From NCBI GenBank assembly GCA_017961765.1, contig JAGCWQ010000037.1, positions 1 to 54,343 of the forward strand: 54,343 nt of DNA, given 5' to 3'. Made by a program: the position numbers and the translations under genes. Origin of the DNA: Paludibacteraceae bacterium. Its GTDB lineage: Bacteria > Bacteroidota > Bacteroidia > Bacteroidales > Paludibacteraceae. Below are positions 6,749-15,681 of this stretch, one piece after another. Each line of letters opens with the position of its first letter. The first letter of the stretch is position 1. The notes under the pieces were generated by a model. It had not been told where the DNA came from. It ran no database searches and worked only from the letters and a program-made list of their open reading frames with translations.

Positions 6749-7993
6749 ATGAAAACAATCATTTTAAATCAACGTAAAGAACGTGATGAACTGATGTCAC
6801 GTCCTTATTTAGTACGTAGAAGCAATCAAGATACAGACTTGTTGTTGAGTAGTAGTCTGATAAAGCTAATAACAGGTCCCCGACGAGTAGGTAAATCTAC
6901 ACAAGCATTATTGATGCTTAGAGACAAGAATTTTGCCTACTTGAACTTCGATAATTATTCGTTGTTGGAAGCGTGGGATGCAAACCTTGTTATGCGAATG
7001 TTGGATGATGTCTATCCTGGTTATGTGTATATTTTGTTGGATGAAGTGCAGAATCTTGATGCGTGGGATTTATGGGTCAGTGAACTCTATAGATTGGGAA
7101 AGAATCTTGTGATAACAGGTAGTAATGCCAGAATGCTAAGCAGTGAAATGGCTACAGTACTGACTGGCAAATATCTACAAGTGGAAATGCTGCCATTCAG
7201 TCTTGAGGAGTTTTTTGATTGGAACAAACTGGATCTTCACAAGCTGAGGCCGGAAGATAAAACGAATTCATTGGTATTGACAGATGACTATCTTAGGAAT
7301 GGCGGTTACCCTGAAGTGGTAGCTTCACGTCAATTGACTCGTAGCTATCTCGATACGTTGTTTGATTCTATTATATGGAAGGATGTGGCTAAACGTCATA
7401 ATGTCCGTAATGTGAAAGATTTAAATAATTTAGCCATGTATCTTGTGTCTAACTTCTGCAATCCTGTCAGTGCCAATGATTTGACTACAGAACTTGGTTT
7501 CTCCAGCGTCAACACAACCAAGAAATATATGGACTACTTGCATGAGCCATACCTTTTCTATTATCTGTTACGCTACAACAATAAACTCAAGTTGATGAAG
7601 AAAGCACCTAGAAAAGTGTATGTGGTTGACAACGGATTTGTCGCATCCAAGGCCTTTTCTTTGAGTGACAATTTAGGGCGGTTGCTTGAAAATCAAGTTT
7701 TCATCGAACTGATACGTCGAGGCTATGATGTTGAAAAGTCCATGTTCTATTATCGTTCACGAAACGACAAGGAGGTTGATTTCGTTCTTCGCAAAGGAAC
7801 GAAAATAGAACGTCTGGTACAGGTTTGCTATGATATGAGCAGTCCTAAAACGGAGAAGCGTGAAGTGGATAGTATAGTTGAATGTGCAGGAGAATTAAAA
7901 TGTAACAACCTTGTCATAGTGACTAATAATGATAAGCGTATAATTGAGAAGGATGGTTATAAGATAGATGTTGTACCCATTGGGGAGTTTTAG
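6749..7993 (+). CDS. AAA_14/DUF4143 family ATPase 2
   Basis: 414 residues. P-loop ITGPRRVGKST (about 41-51), Walker B VYILLDEVQNL (about 93-103), sensor-like VITGSNARML, and the DUF4143 segment LMKKAPRKVYVVDNGFVASK. The C-terminal RSRNDKEVDFVLRKG...LVQVCYD resembles a PD-(D/E)XK core, EVDF being the family hallmark. Function is not established for the family. The gene is alone, with a 33-nt inverted repeat before its promoter and further hairpins after its stop. The sequence is clearly diverged from ATPase 1, so these are separate family members and not a recent duplication. Confidence 0.9.
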   Translation: MKTIILNQRKERDELMSRPYLVRRSNQDTDLLLSSSLIKLITGPRRVGKSTQALLMLRDKNFAYLNFDNYSLLEAWDANLVMRMLDDVYPGYVYILLDEVQNLDAWDLWVSELYRLGKNLVITGSNARMLSSEMATVLTGKYLQVEMLPFSLEEFFDWNKLDLHKLRPEDKTNSLVLTDDYLRNGGYPEVVASRQLTRSYLDTLFDSIIWKDVAKRHNVRNVKDLNNLAMYLVSNFCNPVSANDLTTELGFSSVNTTKKYMDYLHEPYLFYYLLRYNNKLKLMKKAPRKVYVVDNGFVASKAFSLSDNLGRLLENQVFIELIRRGYDVEKSMFYYRSRNDKEVDFVLRKGTKIERLVQVCYDMSSPKTEKREVDSIVECAGELKCNNLVIVTNNDKRIIEKDGYKIDVVPIGEF

Positions 7994-8024
7994 GATGTAT
8001 CGTCTGGAGGACGCTATCTCCGTG

Positions 8025-8061
8025 CCCCGTACATACGCAGCGTAGTGTAGGATGTGCGGGG
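8025..8061. other. Long imperfect hairpin after ATPase 2
   Basis: CCCCGTACATAC (8025-8036) pairs imperfectly with GATGTGCGGGG (8051-8061), and the loop contains a small TACG-CAG-CGTA hairpin. It is GC-rich in an AT-rich surrounding. It lacks a T-run, so it looks more like a REP-type element than an intrinsic terminator. Confidence 0.45.
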
Positions 8062-8105
8062 AGGCAAGAAATGCTTTCTATTGATAAAATACGAACAAAT
8101 GGCTC

Positions 8106-8131
8106 AAAAGGTTGTAACGTTACAACCTTTT
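8106..8131. promoter_or_regulatory. Perfect 26-bp palindrome, possible operator
   Basis: AAAAGGTTGTAAC followed directly by its reverse complement. The outer 11 bases of each arm are identical to those of the hairpin at 2273-2298. A -7-like TATCTTTA lies 14 bp downstream (8145-8152), so the palindrome sits where a repressor would bind. No intact gene follows; short coding debris does. Confidence 0.65.
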
Positions 8132-8236
8132 ATTAAACTTTTTGTATCTTTAGCAACGTCAACTGCTGTCATTCAGAAACTACAGGCCAACTCATATGAA
8201 AACAATATGTTGAATGTGGCGAGAAGAGATGTTTAA

Positions 8237-8400
8237 GGGGCAGTGAGTTATAGTAGCAAGATGGAGGATGCCGAATTTGTCAATGATATGCAATCTTTCT
8301 TGCTTTTGACATAACATTCAGTGCTAGTGAGGCTTATTGAACTATCCAAATGGAATGGATATGGATTTGAGTGCTTCAAAGATTATCTCTTGTACTCATT
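8237..8400 (+). pseudogene. Possible remnant of an AbiEii-like nucleotidyltransferase
   Basis: One frame reads GAVSYSSKMEDAEFVNDMQS and ends at a TAA soon after. The next frame continues as ITFSASEAY before a TGA, and a third stretch reads LSKWNGYGFECFKDYLLYSF. Joined, these resemble from memory the C-terminal part of AbiEii-type toxin nucleotidyltransferases, which often have a DxxF...EAY ending. The palindrome and promoter-like site just upstream would fit a decayed type IV toxin-antitoxin locus. The pieces are short and there is no catalytic domain, so this is a weak call. Confidence 0.28.
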
Positions 8401-8511
8401 TTAAAACTCGGACAAGATATAGAAGTGTTAAGACATTATGCATGAATATCTTAATGTAAAACTTGACATATTTTAAGAGATGCGCATGTTGATGCTTAAC
8501 AAAATATTTTA

Positions 8512-9441
8512 ATGAAATTTAGGCAGTTTCTAACAATGGATGCGAAAAGACATTTTTTTAATATTAAAAGAAATTTGGAGATTATTAGGGAAATGGGAGT
8601 TAAAGTTCCAGATGGTGAATATCTTTGTCCAGAATGCCTTACCCCATTTGAAGAAAGTGAAATATCAAAGCTAACAGAAGAGGATGTTCCTCAGGCATCT
8701 TTGGGAGGTTCTCGCATAACGTTAACATGTAGAAGATGCAATAGTAATTGTGGATCTTTAATTGATGTTCATCTGCTAGAGGCCTTAAAAACTCGAGAAC
8801 AACAAGAATTTCTTCCTAATACAGATCGCAAAGTGTCAGTAGTGTTAGATGGTCAAAAGTTGAATGCAAACGTAGAAGTGGGCGAAAATAAAGATTTGCG
8901 TTTGGTGGTTGATACTAAGCGGAATAATCCGAAAGTTTGGGATGATTTTCGAGAGAACAAGTTGCTGCCAAATGCTGTAGTTAATTTACATGATGCTCCA
9001 TTGAGGCATAAGCAAGAACGTGTTGACGCAGCCATCATCAAGAATGCTTATCTGTTGTTATTTGCTAAAACGGGATTTACAGTATTAAGTCATAGCTACT
9101 ATGATTGTTTTAGAAACGTAATATTAGAACCTGATAAATATCAGATTCCTATAAAGTTATGGACAATGCCTAATGAGCAAATTCCTAAAATTCCTGATGG
9201 CGTATTTATGTCAGTCAATGAAATCATTAAGGGATTTTTTGTTTCGTTCACGTTATCTCTAAAGAAGAGTTATAAATTTCTTGTTTTTATTCCACTCCCT
9301 GGATGTGATTATGATAAAGTTAAGAAATCGTTGACTAATATGAAAGGAATTATGCTTATTCCGTTTGATCCTCAAAAAGATTATATTATGGAGGAAAAAT
9401 CAATAAAAGAACTGCGTGAGTGGTGTGGTTTAGAAGGCTAA
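8512..9441 (+). CDS. HNH-like zinc-ribbon protein, unknown function
   Basis: 309 residues. Residues about 36-100 contain CPEC, LTEEDVPQASLGGSRITLTC and CRRCNS, then GSLIDVHL. This is the layout of small HNH endonuclease domains (CxxC ... LTxEHxxPxxLGG ... LTCxxCN), but the catalytic His of the EH pair is replaced by Asp (EEDVP). It may therefore be a degenerate nuclease or a zinc-binding domain. The remaining 200 residues have no motif I recognise. Base composition is AT-rich, unlike the downstream housekeeping genes. It stands alone between a decayed region and another suspected defence gene. Confidence 0.7.
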   Translation: MKFRQFLTMDAKRHFFNIKRNLEIIREMGVKVPDGEYLCPECLTPFEESEISKLTEEDVPQASLGGSRITLTCRRCNSNCGSLIDVHLLEALKTREQQEFLPNTDRKVSVVLDGQKLNANVEVGENKDLRLVVDTKRNNPKVWDDFRENKLLPNAVVNLHDAPLRHKQERVDAAIIKNAYLLLFAKTGFTVLSHSYYDCFRNVILEPDKYQIPIKLWTMPNEQIPKIPDGVFMSVNEIIKGFFVSFTLSLKKSYKFLVFIPLPGCDYDKVKKSLTNMKGIMLIPFDPQKDYIMEEKSIKELREWCGLEG

Positions 9442-9832
9442 TGTTGGGTAGATGAATATTTGAAGAAGTTTACATTATACAAAGATAGTCCTGATCTAAT
9501 TAATATCAGTTCGATGAATTGTAATTAAAAGATAGTCGTCGATTATCGATTTTACAATCGGTATGCATACAATGTTTCTTTTGGAAGAAACAGTATGCGG
9601 CATCCTTCAATATCTGCATCTCCTAGGGGACGGTTTGGACGAGTCGATTGAATATCTCTTTGTCAACTTGTTGAAAAGTTTGCAGTAATCGTCAGCAAAA
9701 TAGAAAATTTCATTAGTTTCGTCTTTTGGGATCATTATGGTGTTATTTTTCGGTTCGTTTTAATTTTTTTTACTTTAAAATTATGAGAAATAACGCTAAT
9801 ATACCAATAATCAATTATTTAAATTTATCGAG
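9442..9832. other. 391-bp AT-rich intergenic stretch, no clear gene
   Basis: No recognisable gene. A short frame near 9560-9690 reads MHTMFLLEETVCGILQYLHL and stops after about 41 residues; it might be the tail of a lost gene. Otherwise the stretch holds AT-rich sequence before the next start codon. Confidence 0.5.
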
Positions 9833-10681
9833 TTGGCGTTAAATATGGATGAATTGAAGCGAAGTATATTGTCGTATTTGGAGACAAGTTTTGAAAAGGA
9901 CTTGTTAGAGGCTGCATTGAAGAATCTGGAGGATGATAAGAATAAACTGCGTCTGAATAACTTTGCTTATGCTGCTCGCGAACTAACACGTCATTACCTT
10001 AAACGCTTGGCTCCTGATGCAAAAGTGCTTCATGCACCTTGGTTTAAGCCTAACAATCCAGATAAACCAAAGGAAATAACACGAGAACAACGTATTAAGT
10101 ATGCCATTCAAGGATATTTGCGTGATGATATCAGGGAGAGCGTTCTTAAAATAGATTTGAATGAAGTTAGTAAGAATCTAAGGAAAAGTATCAATGATTT
10201 GAGCAAGTATACTCATGTTGAGCCTGAAACTTTCAATGTTGACGCAACAACGGTAACTGTTGTCTCTAACAACATTATGAAAGATACTTTGTGTTTCTTC
10301 GAGACAATTAGTAAAGCGCAAACATCTGTAGAAGATGCGGTCGATGCCTGTGTTGACGAAGAAATGGTCAGTCAGTTCTATTATGAAACTCATGATGAGA
10401 TTGATATTTTGGCCACACATGATGAGGTGTTAGGATATGTGGTTACAAGGTTGATTCGATTGGCTAAAGATGACGAAATTATTACTAAGAAGGCAGATGG
10501 ATTCGTGAAAGTACGATTGCAATATGGCTCAGATGGGGATATGCGTAGAGATGATGGATATGAGACAGTGATAGAATTGCCTTTTACTTCTACATTTGTA
10601 GCCAACTATAAGAATTGTGAGGGCGACATCCATATTGAGTCTGCTGAAGTGAATGTGGACAATGACAGTTTTTTTGAATAG
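9833..10681 (+). CDS. Protein resembling pPIWI-associating nucleases
   Basis: 282 residues. The N-terminal half, with LNNFAYAARELTRHYLKRLA, KEITREQRIKYAIQGYLRDD and LRKSINDLSKYTHVEPETF, resembles from memory the predicted pPIWI-associating nuclease family, found beside prokaryotic Argonaute/PIWI or other conflict genes. No Argonaute or PIWI gene is in this window, so it would be an orphan. The C-terminal half is acidic (VDNDSFFE end) and unrecognised. The start could be the first ATG-like codon at 9833 (TTG) or the ATG at 9845 (MDELKRSIL), which I consider equally likely. The family call is from pattern memory and should be treated as tentative. Confidence 0.6.
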   Translation: MALNMDELKRSILSYLETSFEKDLLEAALKNLEDDKNKLRLNNFAYAARELTRHYLKRLAPDAKVLHAPWFKPNNPDKPKEITREQRIKYAIQGYLRDDIRESVLKIDLNEVSKNLRKSINDLSKYTHVEPETFNVDATTVTVVSNNIMKDTLCFFETISKAQTSVEDAVDACVDEEMVSQFYYETHDEIDILATHDEVLGYVVTRLIRLAKDDEIITKKADGFVKVRLQYGSDGDMRRDDGYETVIELPFTSTFVANYKNCEGDIHIESAEVNVDNDSFFE

Positions 10682-10776
10682 AATTATAATTTTGCGTCTC
10701 CAACAACTCAAATACAAATTCTTGGCGAATATTAAAAAAAAAAAGAAATCATAGAAAAGATACCCCTACAAATACC

Positions 10777-10827
10777 AAGAACTGCCAAAGTCCGACCTCT
10801 TGTCCGACTTCTTGGCAGTTCTTTTTA
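10777..10827 (+). terminator. Terminator between convergent genes
   Basis: AAGAACTGCCAA (10777-10788) pairs perfectly with TTGGCAGTTCTT (10812-10823), followed by TTTA. The loop region contains GTCCGAC twice. It follows the nuclease-like gene and precedes the 3' end of the convergent LRR gene, so it may serve both strands. Confidence 0.75.
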
Positions 10828-10843
10828 TTGCTAGTAGTCCTTG

Positions 10844-13693
10844 TTAGAACGCAATGGACTCCTCGTTGATTTCAAATAACTTCTTGTTTTTGAAGGCGAT
10901 GGCGATACCGTGTTCCTCGTCGCAGTTGCAGTCGCCTGACAAGCAGATGTCGGGTTGCGATTCGCTATCTTCCGCATCCTCTACCCGTAGGTAGATACTG
11001 CTGAGCGAAAGTTCCTTGTGCAGATCGTCGGCCGAGATAGTGTCGCCACCCCAACTCTCGTAGGTTTCGTTGCAATAATCCAACACCTTCTTTTTGATGT
11101 TGTTCGTGTCGAATTCGGTGGTCAGCCACATCAAGAGTTCCACCTCCTTCTCGGAAAGGGCCTCTCCATCTTCGCTTTCACCGGAAGTGGTGACCGATAG
11201 ATCCGTGAGCAGACCGAAAAGGTTGAGGTAGGCTGTGTCGCCAAAATGCCAATCCTTCTTGGTGCGGTTCGCCTTCACCTCGGCTATATGGTATAAAATG
11301 GACTCGTTTTCAGCCATTTGTACGTCGTTGTCAGAGAGAATTACGGCAATGCTCTCCCCATCCCATTCCTTGACGGCATACCAACCGTAGTTGCCGTCGG
11401 CTGCAATGTGGAGTTTGAACGGAACGATCTTGTTCTCTTTTTTCCTTCGGCCTACAGTCTTGAAGTTCTCCTTCGCCTTCTGTTGGAGAGTCTCGAAAAA
11501 GGCCTCTTGTTTTTGCAGGTATTCGGCGTAAGCCTGACGCTGGAGCTCGGAAATGCCCTCTTTTTCTGTTCCCTCCAATTCTATTTCGATAGGAATCTCC
11601 TTTCCTGAAAAATTGGCTGTTGCCTTGCCCATCCACCGCTCTTTCTTGTAGCAGAGCACACCCAGCATCTCGTCGGTGAGTTTAGGTGCATTGGCGGAGT
11701 TCTTTGGTTTGCTCTCCTTCAGTATCTTCAGATTCTTCTTTGCATTTTTGTCGCCCTGTTTGGCTGCCTTTTGGAACCATTTTTCTGCCAACTCATAATC
11801 TTCATCCACACCTTCACCATTAAAATAGCAGCATCCCAAATTAGTTTGTGCATCCGAGTTTCCTTGTTCGGCTGCCTTTTGGTACCATTCCGTCGCCAAT
11901 TCATAATTTTGGGCTACACCATTCCCAGTATAATAGCACCATCCTAGATTGTTTTGTGCACCCGCATGACCTTGTTGGGCAGCTTTGGTGTACCACTCAA
12001 CCGCCTTTTTAGAACTTTGAGGAACACCATCTCCATCATCGTAGCTGCACCCCAGGTTGTATTGTGCTTTCGCATCTCCTTGTAGGGCAGCCTTGGTCCA
12101 CCACTCAGCAGCAAGTTCGAAACTCTGAGGCAGTTTGTCGCCATTAAAATAGTGCCATCCCAGTTTGTTTTGTGCCTCCGCATCGCCTTTCTCTGCAGAC
12201 TTACGGAGTTGGGCAATCTCGTCGTCCTGTTCGTCCAACCAACTTTTATCGTCGCCGTCCAGAAGAATTTCTTTCTCGCGGTTATAGTCTAAGAAGTTTT
12301 TGGTGTCCACTTCTCTGTTCAGCGCTGCGACTTTGATCGTGCTAAGTTGGGCGCAATCGGCAAAAATATCCTTGCCGATTTTTGAAACCGAGTCGAGGAA
12401 CGTGACCGAAGAGAGTTTTTTGCACTCCTCAAACACAAATCCATCCATCGTTTGGAACGGAATTTCGATCTGTTTGAGCGAATTGCAGTAGGCGAACGCA
12501 CGAGCGCCTAACTTACCTTTCGAGAGGATGGTCACCTTTGTGAGACCGGATTCAGCAAAAGCATAGTGTCCCACGCTCTCAACCGAAGCCGGAATGGTTA
12601 TGTTTTTCAATTTCTTACATACCCGAAAGGCTTCTCCTTCGATGGTTTGGAGGGAGTCGGGGAGTGTGATCTCCTCTAATTTTGAACATTCATAGAATGC
12701 GTCTGCCCCGATAGAGGTTATGTTTCCCTCGAATACCACTTTCTTCAAGGAGGTACAGTAGCTAAAACAGCTGTCACTCAACTTTGTTACGTTTTTGCCC
12801 AAAGTGATAGAGGTGAGGATTTTACATCTGCTAAATGCACTTTTCGCTATTTCTATAACTGATTCAGGTGTCTTAACCGTCTCAGTGTCAATCATGCAGG
12901 AAATCAGGATCTTGCCATCGGCAGAGAGCAGAAAACCATCTTTCAGACTAATATACGGATTGTCGGGCGAGATGGTGATTTGGGTGGTAGGAGGGAAGGA
13001 GTCTGACATGAAACATTCAACATTGGCAGGAATTTCCACCTCCTTCAAATTGACGCACCCCTCGAAAGCACTCTGGTTTATTTTTTTCAGTGATTTCGGA
13101 AGTTTTATTGATTTTAAGTTTGTGCAATCCCGAAATACGGCGTCTAGTTCTTCTATACCCTCCGGCAATTCAACGGAACTAAGAGCGGTGCAGTTCGAAA
13201 AAGAGCCATATCCCAAATTCTGCATCTTTTCAGGGAAGAGGACCTCCTCCAAGGCTGATGCATTGAAAAAGCAACAACGGGGCAACTGGTCTAATGACTT
13301 GGGAAGAACTACTTTCTTCAGGTTCCGACATTTTTCAAACACATCATCTTCCAGTTTTTTGATAGAATTGGGTAAATGGATTTCCGTCAAGGAGGAACAT
13401 TCCTTAAATGCCCTTTCCCCTATAAATTCCAAACCATCGGGTAGGGTGATATGGGTAAGCTTGGAGCAACTGTTAAACGCATCTTCGCATATCTTTTTCA
13501 ATGTGCTTGGTAAAGTGACCGATGTCAGATTTTTGCAATCGTTGAAAGCAAAATACTCTATTTCCGTCACACCTTCGCGAATCACTACTGTCTCAATTTT
13601 TTTGTTGTCGCTGAACGCAAAGCCAGCTACGGAAGTCTCTCCTTCTTTGGGGATTATAATCTCTTTCTCGGTTGTTTTTCCTTCTTTTGCCAT
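10844..13693 (-). CDS. BspA-like LRR + Sel1 repeat + DUF6985-like protein
   Basis: 949 residues in three parts. Residues about 15-460 are LRR_5/BspA-type leucine-rich repeats (units such as FAFNDCKNLTSVTLPSTLKK). About 480-640 are four or more Sel1-like repeats (AEWWTKAALQGDAKAQYNLG and similar). The C-terminal 290 residues contain QPDICLSGDCNCDEEHGIAI, as in DUF6985 proteins. There is no signal peptide after MAKEGKTTEKEI, so it is probably cytoplasmic, unlike secreted BspA. I chose the Met at 13693 because the upstream extension to 13768 has no repeat character. The family roles are protein-protein interaction; a conflict or immunity role for the C-terminal domain is speculation. It is a single gene with no obvious operon partner. 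Confidence 0.85.
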   Translation of the reverse strand: MAKEGKTTEKEIIIPKEGETSVAGFAFSDNKKIETVVIREGVTEIEYFAFNDCKNLTSVTLPSTLKKICEDAFNSCSKLTHITLPDGLEFIGERAFKECSSLTEIHLPNSIKKLEDDVFEKCRNLKKVVLPKSLDQLPRCCFFNASALEEVLFPEKMQNLGYGSFSNCTALSSVELPEGIEELDAVFRDCTNLKSIKLPKSLKKINQSAFEGCVNLKEVEIPANVECFMSDSFPPTTQITISPDNPYISLKDGFLLSADGKILISCMIDTETVKTPESVIEIAKSAFSRCKILTSITLGKNVTKLSDSCFSYCTSLKKVVFEGNITSIGADAFYECSKLEEITLPDSLQTIEGEAFRVCKKLKNITIPASVESVGHYAFAESGLTKVTILSKGKLGARAFAYCNSLKQIEIPFQTMDGFVFEECKKLSSVTFLDSVSKIGKDIFADCAQLSTIKVAALNREVDTKNFLDYNREKEILLDGDDKSWLDEQDDEIAQLRKSAEKGDAEAQNKLGWHYFNGDKLPQSFELAAEWWTKAALQGDAKAQYNLGCSYDDGDGVPQSSKKAVEWYTKAAQQGHAGAQNNLGWCYYTGNGVAQNYELATEWYQKAAEQGNSDAQTNLGCCYFNGEGVDEDYELAEKWFQKAAKQGDKNAKKNLKILKESKPKNSANAPKLTDEMLGVLCYKKERWMGKATANFSGKEIPIEIELEGTEKEGISELQRQAYAEYLQKQEAFFETLQQKAKENFKTVGRRKKENKIVPFKLHIAADGNYGWYAVKEWDGESIAVILSDNDVQMAENESILYHIAEVKANRTKKDWHFGDTAYLNLFGLLTDLSVTTSGESEDGEALSEKEVELLMWLTTEFDTNNIKKKVLDYCNETYESWGGDTISADDLHKELSLSSIYLRVEDAEDSESQPDICLSGDCNCDEEHGIAIAFKNKKLFEINEESIAF

Positions 13694-13798
13694 AACTCTA
13701 GGTTTGAATTTTGTTGTCGAAATGATAGATAGTTGCTGTATTGATATAGGCAAGAAATGTCCCCGCATTAGGGGCAGGGACTTTCTTCCTAATAGATT

Positions 13799-14605
13799 TT
13801 ATTTCTTGGTAGGCTTGTTTACCTCTATTCCATACTTGCTAAAGTCGAACTTCTCCAATGCCTTCATGGCGTAGAGATAGCCTATTTTGCAGATGGTGTC
13901 AGCCTTGTCGGCGTTGAACAAGCCTATTTTTTTCACTTTGGAAGTCTCTATGACGATGTCGCACATTTTCTTTTGCTCTTGGGTGTTGCCGTTGACAGCC
14001 AAGTGGAAGATGCGTTCTGCCACCTCCAATACACCATCCACCTCGTTTATGGGTTCGGTAGGGTTGACGTGGACACCAATCAGAATCTCGCAATCGTTCC
14101 TAAGTATCTGTGCAGGCAGGTTGCAGAAGATTCCTCCATCAACATATTGTTTGCCGTCAATGATTTTGGGCGTGAAGAAAATAGGAATACTGGCAGACGC
14201 AATGATCTTATCCAATAATGAGCCAGAGGAGAAATAGACGTTCTTGCCTGAGTTCAATTCCGTGGCGTTGATGATCAACGGAATCTTTAGGTCTTCGAAG
14301 GTCTCCGCTCGCAAGGATTTGTCCAATTTGTTGGTGTATTTCTCAAGGTTGATCAAGCCTCCTCTCTTCGGAAGGGTAGGTCGTACCATTTGGAAGGAGG
14401 TGTTGTTCCTGAAGAATTCCTTGATTTCATCCGTGCTGTGGCCGTCTGCGTATAAAGCACCGACAATTGCTCCTGCGCTTACACCTGCTATGACATCGAT
14501 TTTTAATCCGTAGTCTTCCAATGCTTTGATGACTCCGATGTGAGCGATGCCTTTTGCGCCGCCTCCGCTCAGAGCCAATCCGATTTTGTATTTTTTATGC
14601 TCCAT
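13799..14605 (-). CDS. Patatin-like phospholipase
   Basis: 268 residues with the patatin fold: oxyanion loop SGGGAKG (13-19), nucleophile Ser43 in GVSAGA (41-46), and the catalytic Asp in KQYVDGG (about residue 152). The family hydrolyses acyl esters of lipids through a Ser-Asp dyad. There is no signal peptide or membrane anchor, as in the short bacterial RssA/YlbK type. The start overlaps the end of the upstream glycosyltransferase gene by 11 bases, so the two are translationally coupled. The substrate is unknown. Confidence 0.9.
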   Translation of the reverse strand: MEHKKYKIGLALSGGGAKGIAHIGVIKALEDYGLKIDVIAGVSAGAIVGALYADGHSTDEIKEFFRNNTSFQMVRPTLPKRGGLINLEKYTNKLDKSLRAETFEDLKIPLIINATELNSGKNVYFSSGSLLDKIIASASIPIFFTPKIIDGKQYVDGGIFCNLPAQILRNDCEILIGVHVNPTEPINEVDGVLEVAERIFHLAVNGNTQEQKKMCDIVIETSKVKKIGLFNADKADTICKIGYLYAMKALEKFDFSKYGIEVNKPTKK

Positions 14606-15659
14606 GTTCTGAGTTAGACTCTTCGTATCCGTTTTCTATATTGCTCATAAATGTGAAAGTCTGGTTGTAATGCTTCCAAGGGAATCTTTTCTCCACCCAA
14701 GCGGCATAGATTCCGAACAGAATGAGGATGCCGATGAGTACAGGAAGGATCATCGTCTGGGTGCCGAAAGCGTACCAAGCTCCCAAGGCTACTGCGATGT
14801 TCAGACTTTGTTGGATGAGAACCACTTGCTGGTGGGAGAAGCCTGACGACACTAACCTGTGGAACATTTGGTTCTTGTGAGGGGTGAGGATGTTCTCTTT
14901 GTAGAAAATCCTCCTGACAACGGTATAGCTGGTGTCGAATATGGCCACCATGCAAATCAGTACCCACAGAACGATGGATATGTTCTCCTGGTTTTGGAAG
15001 TAGATGCCAAACACGGCGAAGTTGAATCCGAGGAAGGTGCTCCCAGCGTCGCCCATGAATATCTTGGCTTTCTGCCAATTCAATTTCAAGAAACCGCCTA
15101 CGCATGGAATTAAGAATATGAGAGCGTTAGGACAATTGAAGATGAGGCTCATCAGGCAGATGCTGATGGCTTCCGTACCTAAGTTCCCGTCTATTCCGTC
15201 GTAGAAGTTGAATAAGTTGATGAACCAAAGGAAGGTAACAAACGCAAGTCCGTTGGTGATGATCGGGTTGTCTATCACGAAACAACCGAAGTCGATCTTT
15301 GTCAAGCCTCCCAACAGATACATGGAAATCCCCACGGTCAAGGATTGGACAAGCAGTCTTAGCCATGGTGACAATTGGAGTGCGTCGTCCCGTATCCCTA
15401 GTAAGACTAATAGCGCTCCGGGTATAAGGGCGATGGCGATTTGGTCGGGAATCATGTCGGGGGCAATATAATGCAAAGCCGCGATGCAAGCGTACCAACA
15501 AGCGACAATGGCCAAACCTCCCCCCAACGGCGTTATCTTTGTGTGATAGCTACGTTGGTTTGGCATATCTAACAACCTTTTCTTAATTGCCCATTTCCTA
15601 ATGAGATAAGTGATTATCCATGAGAAAATAAGAGCCATCAAAAATAGAAGCAATAGCAT
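14595..15659 (-). CDS. WecA/MraY-type polyprenyl-phosphate sugar-1-phosphate transferase
   Basis: 354 residues with about ten transmembrane helices. The family transfers a sugar phosphate from a UDP-sugar to undecaprenyl phosphate on the inner face of the membrane, starting O-antigen, teichoic or capsule chains. Signature segments are PNQRSYHTKITPLGGGLAI, NLFNFYDGIDGNLGTEAI and FMGDAGSTFLGF, matching the glycosyltransferase family 4 Asp motifs. It is more like WecA/RgpG than MraY because of the first signature, but the exact sugar cannot be read. It begins the operon with the patatin gene, behind a TATATTTG element. Confidence 0.88.
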   Translation of the reverse strand: MLLLLFLMALIFSWIITYLIRKWAIKKRLLDMPNQRSYHTKITPLGGGLAIVACWYACIAALHYIAPDMIPDQIAIALIPGALLVLLGIRDDALQLSPWLRLLVQSLTVGISMYLLGGLTKIDFGCFVIDNPIITNGLAFVTFLWFINLFNFYDGIDGNLGTEAISICLMSLIFNCPNALIFLIPCVGGFLKLNWQKAKIFMGDAGSTFLGFNFAVFGIYFQNQENISIVLWVLICMVAIFDTSYTVVRRIFYKENILTPHKNQMFHRLVSSGFSHQQVVLIQQSLNIAVALGAWYAFGTQTMILPVLIGILILFGIYAAWVEKRFPWKHYNQTFTFMSNIENGYEESNSEHGA

Positions 15660-15681
15660 TTCTTATTCTGTTTTTGTTTTG

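Noticed and set aside
12795-13874. Long plus-strand open frame across the LRR gene
   Set aside because: It is a shadow of the repeat-rich LRR gene; composition is Ser/Phe-rich and unlike any protein family.
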